This document shows positions 34,795-45,617 of a stretch of 64,000 bases of DNA, in pieces; position 1 is the first letter of the stretch; each line of letters begins with the position of its first letter. Made by a program: the position numbers and the translations under genes. The stretch is from Mya arenaria (Eukaryota; Mollusca; Bivalvia; Myida; Myidae), in NCBI RefSeq assembly GCF_026914265.1, contig NC_069129.1, positions 75,152,049 through 75,216,048 of the forward strand, written 5' to 3'. A model generated the notes under the pieces. That model saw only the letters and a program-made list of their open reading frames with translations, did not search any database and was not told where the DNA came from.

Positions 34795-34846
34795 ATGGCT
34801 GTCAGCAGCTGCACAAACAAGAGAAGCCTTCCTTGAGTGTTCAGAA
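34795..34846 (+). CDS. Host gene exon (WLSAAAQTREAFLECSE)
   Basis: Acceptor AATTTTCAG lies before 34795 and consensus donor GTAAGT at 34847. After one base that completes the split Glu codon of the previous exon, it reads WLSAAAQTREAFLECSE and ends exactly on a codon. The next exon then begins in phase with VKRKIKQNQDDPKLK. The 52-bp length is short but both splice sites are strong. Confidence 0.65.
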
Positions 34847-34974
34847 GTAAGTTGCTGCTTTATGTGCCAAATAGATCACGCTGTCAATTCAGATGTCAGC
34901 CATAACTTTAGTTTAAACGTTATATATTTAACAATGATTGTGATGAAAGCTATAATAGCTTATACTAAGTTACT

Positions 34975-35148
34975 CTCATTGGCCAATGTTTCGCGAGAGT
35001 GTGGTCTTGTGTTGTGGGGGAGTACCTGGAGAAAACCCACTTGTCCGGCTTGGTGACCACTAACCAAACTCACATGCGCCCAGGCCGGGGATCAAACCCA
35101 GGTCCCCTTGGTTAGAAGCTAACCACTGTGCTTTCCAGACAACCATAA
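34975..35148 (-). mobile_element. tRNA-derived SINE-like repeat, minus strand
   Basis: Read on the minus strand, CACAGTGGTTAGCTTCTAAC is A-box-like and GGGTTTGATCCCCGG is B-box-like. They are followed by GGTTAGTGGTCACCAAGCCG and GGAGTACCTGGAGAAAACCC sequences (plus-strand sense) that I recall as a dispersed mollusc repeat. It lies in a host intron. Confidence 0.5.
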
Positions 35149-35470
35149 CTTTATTACTGTAAATACGACTTTATAACTTCTCATAATTGGAGACCTAATG
35201 AAAGCTGAAGGCTACATTCTTCATGATAATTGGTCAGAATTCATGGTATTATTCTGGAATATTTTACCAAGAAACTTGTGACTATATAATATATATATAT
35301 TATGCCTTGAGTTTAAGCGCCAACTCAAGTTTTCTAATCTTTTAATAGTGAACTGATATTATTTATTTCCAAATAGATTGTAATGTACTGGCTATTGTTT
35401 CAAAGCTCTGAAGTATTTATATATATATATATATCTTATGTCATTCATGTTTAATCCTTTTTTTTATTAG

Positions 35471-35531
35471 GTAAAGAGAAAAATCAAGCAGAACCAGGAC
35501 GATCCAAAGCTAAAGCAGGACAATCCCTGAG
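35471..35531 (+). CDS. Host gene exon (VKRKIKQNQDDPKLK)
   Basis: Acceptor TTTTTATTAG lies before 35471 and donor GTTTGT at 35532. In phase with the previous exon it reads VKRKIKQNQDDPKLKQDNP and then meets a TGA two bases before the donor. A second frame is also open, GKEKNQAEPGRSKAKAGQSL, and that frame is the one that joins the next exon at 42815. The upstream and downstream parts of the gene therefore disagree at this exon. The cause could be an alternative C-terminus, a missed junction, a sequence error or damage. The Ty3/gypsy element lies in the following intron. Confidence 0.55.
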
Positions 35532-35711
35532 GTTTGTTTCAATGTCTTATCATATACATTGAAATATTTCAATAAAGGCAATCAAGCAACTTTAAAGGTT
35601 TAAAAGTTACTTATAAAAACACTAAGTATATTACGTATTGCAAGATTTGAAACAATGAGTAAAAAATACCAGTTCAACTGAGGTTAGACCATATCTTTTA
35701 TTGTAGAAGAC

Positions 35712-36523
35712 TGTGACAGGGTGATAAAATCAATAGTGTAGTGTAACCTTTATGTATATTTTCTTTGGGTTAAGTAAGTTTTCTCCACGAGAGAAAGCCA
35801 GAGATACTGGCAGTTTTGTAGTAGATCGTATCGGGAGATATCGACACGTATAATAGAATGGCATATTAATTTAGTGTCATAACAGCTTCATTAGATATCC
35901 ATATTCTATTAGACAAATGTAAGTAGAGCGTAGGCTTTGTCTATTTCTGTATTTCCGTCTTTGTTTGTGATGTCGGACCGGGTTTTGTCTTTGATATTTT
36001 TGCGGGCTGTTTTGAACGTCATTTAACCTTAATTTATAATAAAGCTCACGATTTCATCTCTACAAGTCACTTTAACAACTGCATGGTTTGTTACAGCTCA
36101 TATTTCACCAGGTCCTCCAGTCCCGGTTTGAGAGCGAAAGCCAGAGTTTGATTGGGGTAACGTGTCTAAAGTACCAGATACTTTGTAAGTATAAAAACAA
36201 TGTTGTTTGATGTATAATATAGGCTATTGTAAAAAGAACAGTCACTCACCCTGAACTCATTGTTAAAATGTATATTTCATTCCATAACCATTTTAACCTT
36301 CATGTCATTCTTTATCATTCTTATAATGATAAGTTATTTAGTAATGTCTCCAGTATTGTAAGACAATGTTATTTATGTAATTGCAGGACGTTTCACTGTT
36401 ACTGCCATTCCAGTGGTTACACGGGTTGGACATGTTTTGATGTGTAAATGACAAAATAAAATATCGAACGAAACTTTATCTACATTTGTCGTTATTCTAA
36501 CGATGGTAGAGCCAAAAGTTACA
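35712..36523 (+). repeat. 5' LTR of the gypsy element
   Basis: 812 bp, TGT...ACA ends, constant offset of 5750 bp to the 3' LTR with no indels seen. It contains AATAAAG (about 36040) and AAATAAAA (about 36454) words that could serve as poly-A signals. Confidence 0.9.
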
Positions 36524-36681
36524 ATGGAGCCCCCAGTGAGGAATGTCATTGCCAACGAGTAGCTTCACCGGAATTGGAGGGACCAACGTTTCGAGGAGGG
36601 ACCAACGTTTTGTGGGCAGTTTCGTTACCGAACACCTGAGGCGTGTCTGGGTGGATCGATGTCTTCATTCCGTGGACATGA

Positions 36682-39600
36682 GTGTTACCAACTACTTCCG
36701 CGGGTGAAGAAACTGGTACAAAGAAACACGCCGACCCACAACTTATTGGTGAATCAGCTGAAGTTCAAATTAAGATAAATGGTATAAATAGTTTAGCTCT
36801 TTGCGATACAGGCTCTTGTGTTTCCACATGCTCTGAAAATTTCTACAATGAACATCTTTCTAATCTTGTATTAAAACCTTTGAAAAACTTGGTAAAAATT
36901 GAATGTGCAGATGGAAATGAATTACCCTACACAGGCTACATTGAAGTAAACATCCAGCCAGTTGGTATACCAGGTGCTGAAGAACAAGCTTGTTTGCTAC
37001 TAGTCATTCCAGACACAGAATACAACACCAAAACACCAATATTACTTGGGACCAACATACTCTCAGAATTTTTAAATATCTGCAAAGAACGAAATGGCGA
37101 AAATTTTCTACAGAACTCTAGTTTACATGATCCTTGGTTTTTAGCATTTCGTTGCATAGTATTAAGGGAAAAAGAACTTCATAGAAATCACAACAAACTG
37201 GCAATTCTAAGAAGTGCTGAAGTTGGGAAAGTCACCATAGGACCAAACCATTCAATAAGTATAAGATGTCACACAGATAATGAAATAAGCCACATATCAA
37301 CATGTGCATTGATCCATGAAACAAACCAGTCTAAATTACCTGATTTCGTGGATGTTAGTCCAGCAGTTGTAAATTACAGAGATAAAAGAAAGCAAGAATA
37401 TTTTGTTACCATCTCTAATCTTACGACACATACAGTTACTATTTCACCCAAAGCAGTCATTGCAGAACTTCAACCAGTTGAAATTGATAATGGATTACTT
37501 GAAAATCAATCAGAAAGCAGCAAGTCAAATGCATTCAACAAGATCCACATAGGCACAGATATTTCTCAAGAACAACACGACAGTCTATTGAATATTCTAA
37601 ATAAACATGAAGCTATTTTTTCAAAAGGAGATACAGATATTGGCAAGTGTACAAAAGGGAAACATAGAATTGAATTAGAAAACAAAATACCATTTAAAGA
37701 AAAATACAGGCGCATACCACCAGGGATGTTTGAAGAGGTTCGCAAGCACATTGAAGATCTTTTAACAAGTGGGGTCATACGCAGATCGAAATCTCCATGG
37801 GCGTCGGCCGTAGTACTTTGTCGCAAGAAGAACGGAACACTTAGAGTATGTATTGACTACAGAAGACTTAATCAAAGAACTATCAAAGATTCCCACGCAT
37901 TACCAAGACCAGAAGAAATATTTGACTGTTTACATGGCGCAAAATGGTTCACAATCGCAGACATGAAATCTGGATATCATCAAATCGATGTAGAAGAGAG
38001 ACATAAGAAATATACAGCCTTTACTTTAGGACCACTTGGATTGTACGAACACAATAAATTAGCTTTTGGACTTTGTAATGCACCTTCTGAATACCAAAGA
38101 ATAATGCAGGATTGTCTGGGCGATTATCATTTAAACATCTGTTTCATATACCTGGATGACTTAATCATTTTCAGTTCAACCTACGAGGAACATCTTGAAC
38201 GTCTTGACAAAGTTCTTACCAGAATGAAAGAATGTGGTATCAAGTTATCAGCAGAAAAGTGTTTTTTCTTGGAAAAAAGGTAAAATTTTTGGGTCATGTA
38301 GTGAGTGAAAATGGACTTGAAACAGACCCAGAAAAATGTGAGAAAATAAAAAATTATCCTACGCCGAAAAATCCAGACGAACTGCGTTCCTTTTTAGCAC
38401 TGGCAGGCTACTACAGGAAATTTGTGAAAGATTTTAGTAAAGTTACCAAACCTTTAGCTGACCTACTTCCACCAACTAGTCCAAAAAAGAATAAGAAACA
38501 ACAAGAGAAGAAACCTTGGCAATGGGAAAAGCAACAAGAAGACACCTTTCAGAAGATTAAAGATCTGTTAACCTCGCCTCCAATATTAGCCTACCCCCAG
38601 TTTGATCAACCCTTTGAAGTTCATACAGATGCCAGTGGTGTTGGACTAGGCGCAGTACTCTATCAAGAGCAAGAAGGGCGGAAGAAAGTTGTGGCGTACG
38701 CTAGCAGAAGTCTTTCGAAATCAGAAAAAAATTACTCAGCCTTCAAGATGGAATTTTTAGCGCTCAAATGGGCAATAGCTGACAAATTTAGTGATTATCT
38801 GATAGGAAATAGATTTACAGTTTATACGGATAATAACCCTTTGACTCATATTCTTACTAGTGCAAAACTCGACGCAACCGGCCAAAGATGGATAGCGGCA
38901 CTCAGCGATTATGATTTTAACATCATCTACAGACCAGGCAAAAGTAACACTGATGCTGATGTTTTATCTAGATATCCAGGATACAAAGTACAGGACAACA
39001 ATTTAATAGACTTCAAATCCATCAAAGCCATTTGTAATACAATTTTTGTTTCACCATACATTGATGTTTTACCATGCTCAACATTGGACATTTTAGATGT
39101 TATTGAGACACCAGGCCAGACTATGGCCCAGATCGAAATGCGGGAACTGAGAAAAGAACAGCGAGAAGACCCCATTATAGGAATCTGGCTTAGAGCAGTC
39201 ATTGATAAGTGTTATCCCCAAAGAAAATTGATTACTAATAACAGACAACATCAAACTATGTCAAGACATTTTCAACAGTTTAGAGTAGTAAGAGGATTAC
39301 TTTATAGAGAAACAGAAGAAAATGGGGATAAGATCAAACAACTAGTTCTACCAAGGGTTTACAGAAGACAAGTTCTTTTAGGTCTACACAATGATATGGG
39401 ACATCCAGGCAAGGACAGAACCTCGTCTCTAGTCCGAGAACGATTCTACTGGCCGGGGTACACAGCAGAAGTAGGTAGCTGGGTAGATCAGTGTCCGAGA
39501 TGCTTGAGAGCAAAGACTACCAAAAATGCAACAGCTCCTTTAATAAACATTAAGTCTTCATATCCTCTAGAACTAGTAAGCACAGATTTCTTAAAAGTTG

Positions 39601-40979
39601 ATGAATGTAAAGGAGGGATTAGCAATGTGTTAGTGATAACAGATCACTTCACAAAGTTGGCTGTAGCTATTCCAACAAAAAACCAAACTGCAAAAACTAC
39701 AGCAGAAGTTTTGTTAAATCATTTCATCTACCAGTATGGCATTCCATCCAAACTCTTGTCCGACCAAGGTCCAAATTTTGAATCCGAAATTATAAAGGAA
39801 CTTTGCTGTTTGATGGGAATAGACAAGATCAGAACCACTGTGTACCATCCACAGTGTAACGGCATCTCTGAAAGATTCAACAAAAGCCTACTAGGTATGT
39901 TAAGAACATTAGACCCGAACAAGAAGGAAAACTGGAAAAGGTATATATCAGCACTTGTTTTCTCTTACAACTCGACAAAACACGAATCAACAGGTTATTC
40001 ACCCTTTGAGTTAATGTTTGGGCGAAAGCCAAAACTACCAATCGATGTTATGTTTCAGACGGACATGGATGATGAAAGGATCACTACAGATTATGTGAAG
40101 GAGTTGCAGAGGAGATTGCAAACAGTACAAGAACTTGCGAACAAATCATTAGAAAAGGCCAGAAATAAACAAAAACTTCAGTATGATAAAAAGGCCAAAG
40201 CAACAAATATTAAAGTAGGAGACAAGGTTCTTGTAAAAATATTAGCATTTTCAGGACCTCACAAACTGGCTGATAAGTTTGAGGAAAGGATGTATGAGGT
40301 TATGGGTCAACCAAACAAAGACATACCTGTATTTGTGGTTGAGGATGAAGATGGTAGGACAAAAACACTGCATAGAAACCATTTGTTATTGATTAAAGAT
40401 ACAGAAGAAGAACAGAAAGCTGAAAGGCCGATTCCGAAGCCCCGCAGGCGAATGATGGCTAAAACAAGTAAAGATAAAGAAAATACAGTGGGAAATGTAG
40501 AACTGGACAGAGGTACTACAGATGTAAGAGAAGTAGAAGACGAACACGTTAAGATTGATGAACACGAGTCAAGTGATACAGACTCAGAGATGGAATGTAT
40601 TGTAATACGTTCTAAAGATAGACTGACCGGTCAGCAAGAAGATAGAGAGAGATATAACGAAGAAGCAGGACGGCCAAGAATCCAGCCACGAGATCGTTCT
40701 AGAAGAACATCTAATGATGCTGAAGATGAAATTGAAGCAGAAGAAGCAGTTCAGTTACCAGGAATTTATCCTAGAGATCCACCAAGAAGACAGGAAGAGA
40801 GGGACCCAGAAAGCGACGAAGAAGTATCACAATTACGGAGGTCTTCAAGACAGAGAAAGAAACCAGCTTGGTATGATTCCTATGTTGTAGGACAACAGCA
40901 GGACATCAGTCAGTTGATGCATTTACACATGGAAAATATTAGATGCACTACAGATTTGTTGAAATCAGTGATTAAGTAG
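36682..40979 (+). pseudogene. pol: Gypsy pol region: protease, RT, RNase H, integrase
   Basis: Fossil coding region of the LTR element. Protease lies at about 36750-37080 with the motif LCDTGS. Reverse transcriptase lies at about 37690-38450 with FGLCNAP and the catalytic box YLDD. RNase H lies at about 38600-38980 with VHTDASGVGLGAVLY. Integrase lies at about 39380-40060 with an HHCC zinc finger (GHPGKDRT, CPRCLRAK) and the DDE residues in STDFL, SDQGPNF and GISERF. A GPY/F-like region and an acidic, Arg-rich tail follow to 40979. Domain order and motifs fix the Ty3/gypsy assignment. The reading frame is not whole. Confidence 0.9.
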
Positions 40980-41461
40980 CTTATTTCAGATAATAAGATT
41001 TTATTGTTTTATTTCATGCAATTGTGACAGTACCTATTGCAGTATAAGTCTTGTCATTTATTTGTAAAGATTAATAGTTTTTACGAGGTATTATTATTAT
41101 TATTTTTTTTATCATATGTTGAATTTATTTCAGGGAGTTAACAGCATTTGTAGGAATTACAGATGGATACTCAGATATTCTCTAAAGATGGGACAATTCA
41201 TACAGGATTTCTTTTTGTGTGTAGTTCAGTTTATAAACTACTAATCATTGTATAATTTAATTACAGGAATTAAATTATTTTCGAAGAAGGGGAGGAGTAC
41301 ACATTATATATTTTTTTTTATGTATTTCAGGTATCAAGATATTTGCATAGTTGTATTACATGCTTAGTAAATGTATACTTGAATTATTATTATGTTTTAA
41401 CCGTTTTATACGAGATAAGCTTTCAGACAAGTCGAGACGACTTTTCCGAAGAGGGGGAGAA

Positions 41462-42273
41462 TGTGACAGGGTGATAAAATCAATAGTGTAGTGTAACCTT
41501 TATGTATATTTTCTTTGGGTTAAGTAAGTTTTCTCCACGAGAGAAAGCCAGAGATACTGGCAGTTTTGTAGTAGATCGTATCGGGAGATATCGACACGTA
41601 TAATAGAATGGCATATTAATTTAGTGTCATAACAGCTTCATTAGATATCCATATTCTATTAGACAAATGTAAGTAGAGCGTAGGCTTTGTCTATTTCTGT
41701 ATTTCCGTCTTTGTTTGTGATGTCGGACCGGGTTTTGTCTTTGATATTTTTGCGGGCTGTTTTGAACGTCATTTAACCTTAATTTATAATAAAGCTCACG
41801 ATTTCATCTCTACAAGTCACTTTAACAACTGCATGGTTTGTTACAGCTCATATTTCACCAGGTCCTCCAGTCCCGGTTTGAGAGCGAAAGCCAGAGTTTG
41901 ATTGGGGTAACGTGTCTAAAGTACCAGATACTTTGTAAGTATAAAAACAATGTTGTTTGATGTATAATATAGGCTATTGTAAAAAGAACAGTCACTCACC
42001 CTGAACTCATTGTTAAAATGTATATTTCATTCCATAACCATTTTAACCTTCATGTCATTCTTTATCATTCTTATAATGATAAGCTATTTAGTAATGTCTC
42101 CAGTATTGTAAGACAATGTTATTTATGTAATTGCAGGACGTTTCACTGTTACTGCCATTCCAGTGGTTACACGGGTTGGACATGTTTTGATGTGTAAATG
42201 ACAAAATAAAATATCGAACGAAACTTTATCTACATTTGTCGTTATTCTAACGATGGTAGAGCCAAAAGTTACA
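41462..42273 (+). repeat. 3' LTR of the gypsy element
   Basis: It is nearly identical to the 5' LTR (one difference seen by eye over 812 bp) and directly follows the purine tract at 41448-41461. Confidence 0.9.
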
Positions 42274-42479
42274 AGACAAGTCTGTGTTGTGAATTGAATT
42301 AAAATTACTCTGAGACAACCCTGTTTTGTAAATTGAATTGAATTTAAATTACTCTTCAAACCTGATACCCTGCAAACTGTTTTTTTCTAAAGTCCTTAAT
42401 TTGAGGTTAGGAGAAGATGGGGATATTATCCTCTTTTCTTGAAATGCAACATTTAAAAAAGCCAATACATAAGTATAAT

Positions 42480-42483
<4 letters not shown>

Positions 42484-42556
<73 letters not shown>
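42484..42556. repeat. Long (TA)n microsatellite
   Basis: About 73 bp of uninterrupted TA, 210 bp after the LTR element. Tyr-Ile ORFs on both strands here are artefacts. Confidence 0.95.
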
Positions 42557-42814
42557 CCTGGGAAGAAAACAAAAGAATGGTAGCCAGAATGCTATTTTTT
42601 GGATTAACACAACATTTGTGCAAGAAGTCGTATCAAAAACGAGATTTTTTTTTAATGAAACTCTTATATATTAAGTAATATGGATTCAGTATACTTTGCA
42701 TCATTCACCTAAGATCTAGATAAAGATAGTTGAAGCTGAATTAGTCTTAAATCAAGGGTAGTTATGTAGATAGTTGTTTCTTACATTTTAATTTAATCCT
42801 TACCTATTTAACAG

Positions 42815-42843
42815 GACCAAACAGGAGCGATTTGTCACTGAAA

Positions 42844-42881
<38 letters not shown>

Positions 42882-42903
42882 CATCATCATCATCATCTTA
42901 ATG
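42815..42903 (+). CDS. Host gene exon with Asp12-His5 run
   Basis: Acceptor TTTAACAG lies before 42815 and donor GTAGGG at 42904. The frame reads TKQERFVTEM, then twelve Asp (GAT x12), five His (CAT x5) and LN, leaving one G that joins CA of the next exon (Ala). The repeat is a perfect-codon microsatellite whose GAT and CAT halves are reverse complements, so the DNA or RNA can fold back. The frame agrees with the terminal exon. The upstream junction requires two bases from 35471-35531, which suits only that exon's alternative frame. Confidence 0.65.
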
Positions 42904-43871
42904 GTAGGGTACATCATTATTTTTCAAACTTATTAGCCTTACAAAATCTTATTTAAAAAATGTGAGTTCTTAAATGATATCTGAAAATTGTGCAGTTAAG
43001 TCTTAAAACTTCATAAGTTGAATTGACTTTTGCTGGCCTGGTTATCACAGTGTGTAGTGAGCTAGACTACCCGTCTGAAAGTTCTGGCCCGCTAGAGTTT
43101 CTGAAGTGACTTGATCAAAGAAATTGTCAATTACGCCTCCTAATTATGGTTATGATTGGAAAGCTGTCTGTCACTTGTAGTAAAACAGAGGAATGCGCAG
43201 GCAGAAATTTCTCAAAACTTTTCAGCATTACAGGCTTTAGTAGCAAGTTTAAACCTTTTATAAATACAGACTTAAATTTTATAAAAGAAACCGGGTTAAA
43301 GAATTTAGACCCACAAATATGTTAATTGTTGATGCTTGGTGACATCATATTATTCTGGTATCAATTGAAAGGGTTATGTTGAAAAAATAAAATGTTTTAT
43401 TTGGAGCGAAAAATGTATTTTAAAGTTGCTGTTTTTTGAATTTGCAAAAATGTCATTCAACGGTCTATTCCAGTTGAAATAATGGACAAGTTTACAAACT
43501 ATTGTAACTTCTTTTGAGATGGACTTATGATCATTGTATTTGCATAGTTTTAACCCAAGAACACTTTAAATAATACCATATTTAAATGGATTCAGCATGG
43601 AGCTTAATCAGAGAACCAACTTATTTGAGGGTTGGATAACTCAAACCAATATTTTAGTGTATACTAACAACCCACTTTTTTCTGGAGGAATACAGATAAA
43701 AATGATAACATCAAAATTGCTCAGGATGACAAGTGTTTTTATAAGCATGCCAATATATTCATTGTGACATTTCCAAAGTTAAATGTTTGTTAAATTTATG
43801 CAGTATTTAGTAATCATCATGAAGATTAGCTTTTTTCATAAGCGTTAAAATTTATGGATTTAACTCTACAG

Positions 43872-44011
43872 CACCTGATGAGGACGGTGACAGTTTCAAG
43901 GATGCTGATTACACAGCAGGGTCAGATATGGATTCCCAGGATGAAATTGTTTGGCCTAAACCACACACCCAACCCACCGCCAAGAAAAGACCAATCAAGA
44001 AGAAGCTATAA
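43872..44011 (+). CDS. Host gene terminal exon, acidic then basic tail
   Basis: The acceptor is CTCTACAG. In phase with the previous exon it reads PDEDGDSFKDADYTAGSDMD, then SQDEIVWPKPHTQPTAKKRP and ends IKKKL with a TAA at 44009-44011. The Lys/Arg-rich C-terminus looks like a nuclear localisation signal. An AATAAA at about 44120 may be the poly-A signal, giving a 3' UTR of about 110-140 bp. Together with the acidic exons this suggests a nuclear protein; the family is not recognised. Confidence 0.7.
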
Positions 44012-44144
44012 TTCATAGTGAATTTTAAGGGAACATTAAAAATGGTGCCATTTTGAAAAACGATGATGCTAACAATATGATAGACAAGTTCATATGTTTT
44101 GGGCAAAGAAGTATACTCCAAATAAAAAGCAAAGACCAACATTT

Positions 44145-45530
44145 TATTAAGATAAAGAAAAATTAGAAAAAAGATTAAGCGGTGTTTTTGTTTTAAAGAA
44201 TACTGGTATTGTGCAGAGGTTTCATTTGCTGTCTGTCTGTAAAATTTTGCTTCCAAATATAACGGAGAAGCTGTTCTCCGGCTGCTGGATAATCAAACAT
44301 TTTCAAGTAATTTATGACATATGAATGCATTACCTATTAGTTCTTAGGAGTTGTAATGCACACTTTTTGAAAAATCCAATATAAATTCTGATTCCGTGTT
44401 AATTAATATTGAAGTTTCCCTTACGAAATTGAGACAGAAAAACAAGAAACTGTCTTACAAAGTTTGTATCCATTATGAAGTTAGTTGTACATGTAACTCA
44501 TGACAACGATGAACTGCTACGAGGAATGGCTAAACTCATGGTCACCAAACATAATTCAAAGAATGCTCACAGTCTTGGGTGAAGTGATAAAAGTGATTCT
44601 ACAGAGGCTTGGTCTGTGATCACCAAACTTGGTATGAGTATTGGTTATGATTATGATATGACACTAATAAGTTTTGGGGTTGCTGGTCAAAGGTAATGGT
44701 GTTCTTAAATTGAGCAATGCTTACTAATTTATAACTGAACAAGGGTTGGGTTTATGATCATTAAAACTGATGTGGAGTGGCCAATAGGTGATTTCTTGGT
44801 CAAAGGTTTAGGTTACACTTCAATTAGATACCATTTTTCAAACATTAAGAAATGGGTTTGACCTACAGTAAACTAAGTTTTTTGTGTGTTTATTTGTCCT
44901 GATCAATCGATGACCGTTGGTGGTTTCAAGTCATGGTAGCCATTAATTACATTGATTAAAAAGTTTTTTGGCCAAAACTGTGCACTTAACTTGATGCTGG
45001 GCTTAGTTGTTGGGTGAGTGCGACCTTTGTTGAGTTTGGCTTCTGTTGCTTCTGATGGTAACTTGCACGTCGTTAAAAACGAAAGAAATAGTGCATCACC
45101 TAACAACATCGCTAATTTGTAGCAATAATGAACAGCGTTAGGGCGTATATCACTCTTAATTGAAGTGATGGGAAAATAATAAGAGAAATAACTTTCTTAC
45201 ATAAATATAACCTTTATCTTTAAACAAAACAACAACATCAGAAAAATGATTCGAAATCGACAACCATGCGTAAGACTCAGTTAATGCAACTTGTATGATT
45301 TTTGGTGTTTTTGTGAGTCTATATCCGTCCGAAACATGTTCTTCTTAAAATGAGATTTACTATAAGTTTGTATTTGCTTTCATTCGGAATCATGGCTGTT
45401 CGAAGAAACAAAGATCGTATAAGTGAAATTAGGTCCAGAATAATGCCAACTGTATAGTCGGCACTTAAACTGGAACCCACAGTCCCCAAAGCGTGAGAAA
45501 TTATTGATAAACCTGTGCGTGCGCGCGTGT
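44145..45530. other. Spacer; diverged ATGCCCCC-family core
   Basis: At about 44590-44850 phrases such as CACCAAACTTGGTATGAGTA and GGTCAAAGGT resemble the 145-bp core repeat of the 49-kb element, but they are strongly diverged and have no ends. No gene was recognised. Confidence 0.35.
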
Positions 45531-45617
45531 GTTTATATAACGACGCCATCGGCCACTGGGCTATCCGTGGACGTCAGTCACAGAATCAGTCTTTGTTGAG
45601 CATAGTGCAGGATGACA
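45531..45617 (+). promoter_or_regulatory. Candidate TATA promoter and first exon start
   Basis: TTTATATAA at about 45531-45539 is followed about 40 bp later by an initiator-like GTCAGTCACA (45573-45582). An ATG at 45612 is followed after two codons by a consensus donor GTAAGT (45618). This looks like a TATA/Inr promoter with a first coding exon of only Met-Thr. No downstream exon was found, so the gene is hypothetical. Confidence 0.3.

Larger units (their letters stand above)
35708..42277 (+). mobile_element. Ty3/gypsy LTR retrotransposon, young, broken
   Basis: The element spans 35712-42273 with 812-bp LTRs starting TGTGACAGG and ending GTTACA. A 4-bp target duplication AGAC lies at 35708-35711 and 42274-42277. 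The internal part opens with a primer-binding-like TGGAGCCCCCAGTGAGG at 36525 and ends with a purine tract GAAGAGGGGGAGAA before the 3' LTR. Pol parts run in the order protease, RT, RNase H, integrase, which is the Ty3/gypsy order. No gag part was recognised, and pol appears to have about one break. By eye the two LTRs differ at a single site, so the insertion is very young. It lies in sense orientation in an intron of the host gene. Confidence 0.9.

Noticed and set aside
35712-42273. Identity with the clam Steamer element
   Set aside because: Steamer LTRs are, to my recollection, under 200 bp; these are 812 bp, so this is a different Ty3/gypsy lineage.
42407-42678. Tyr-Ile repeat ORFs on both strands
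   Set aside because: Translation of the (TA)n microsatellite.
43030-43130. tRNA-like or SINE sequence (GGCCTGGTTATCACAGTG)
   Set aside because: No B box follows at the right distance.
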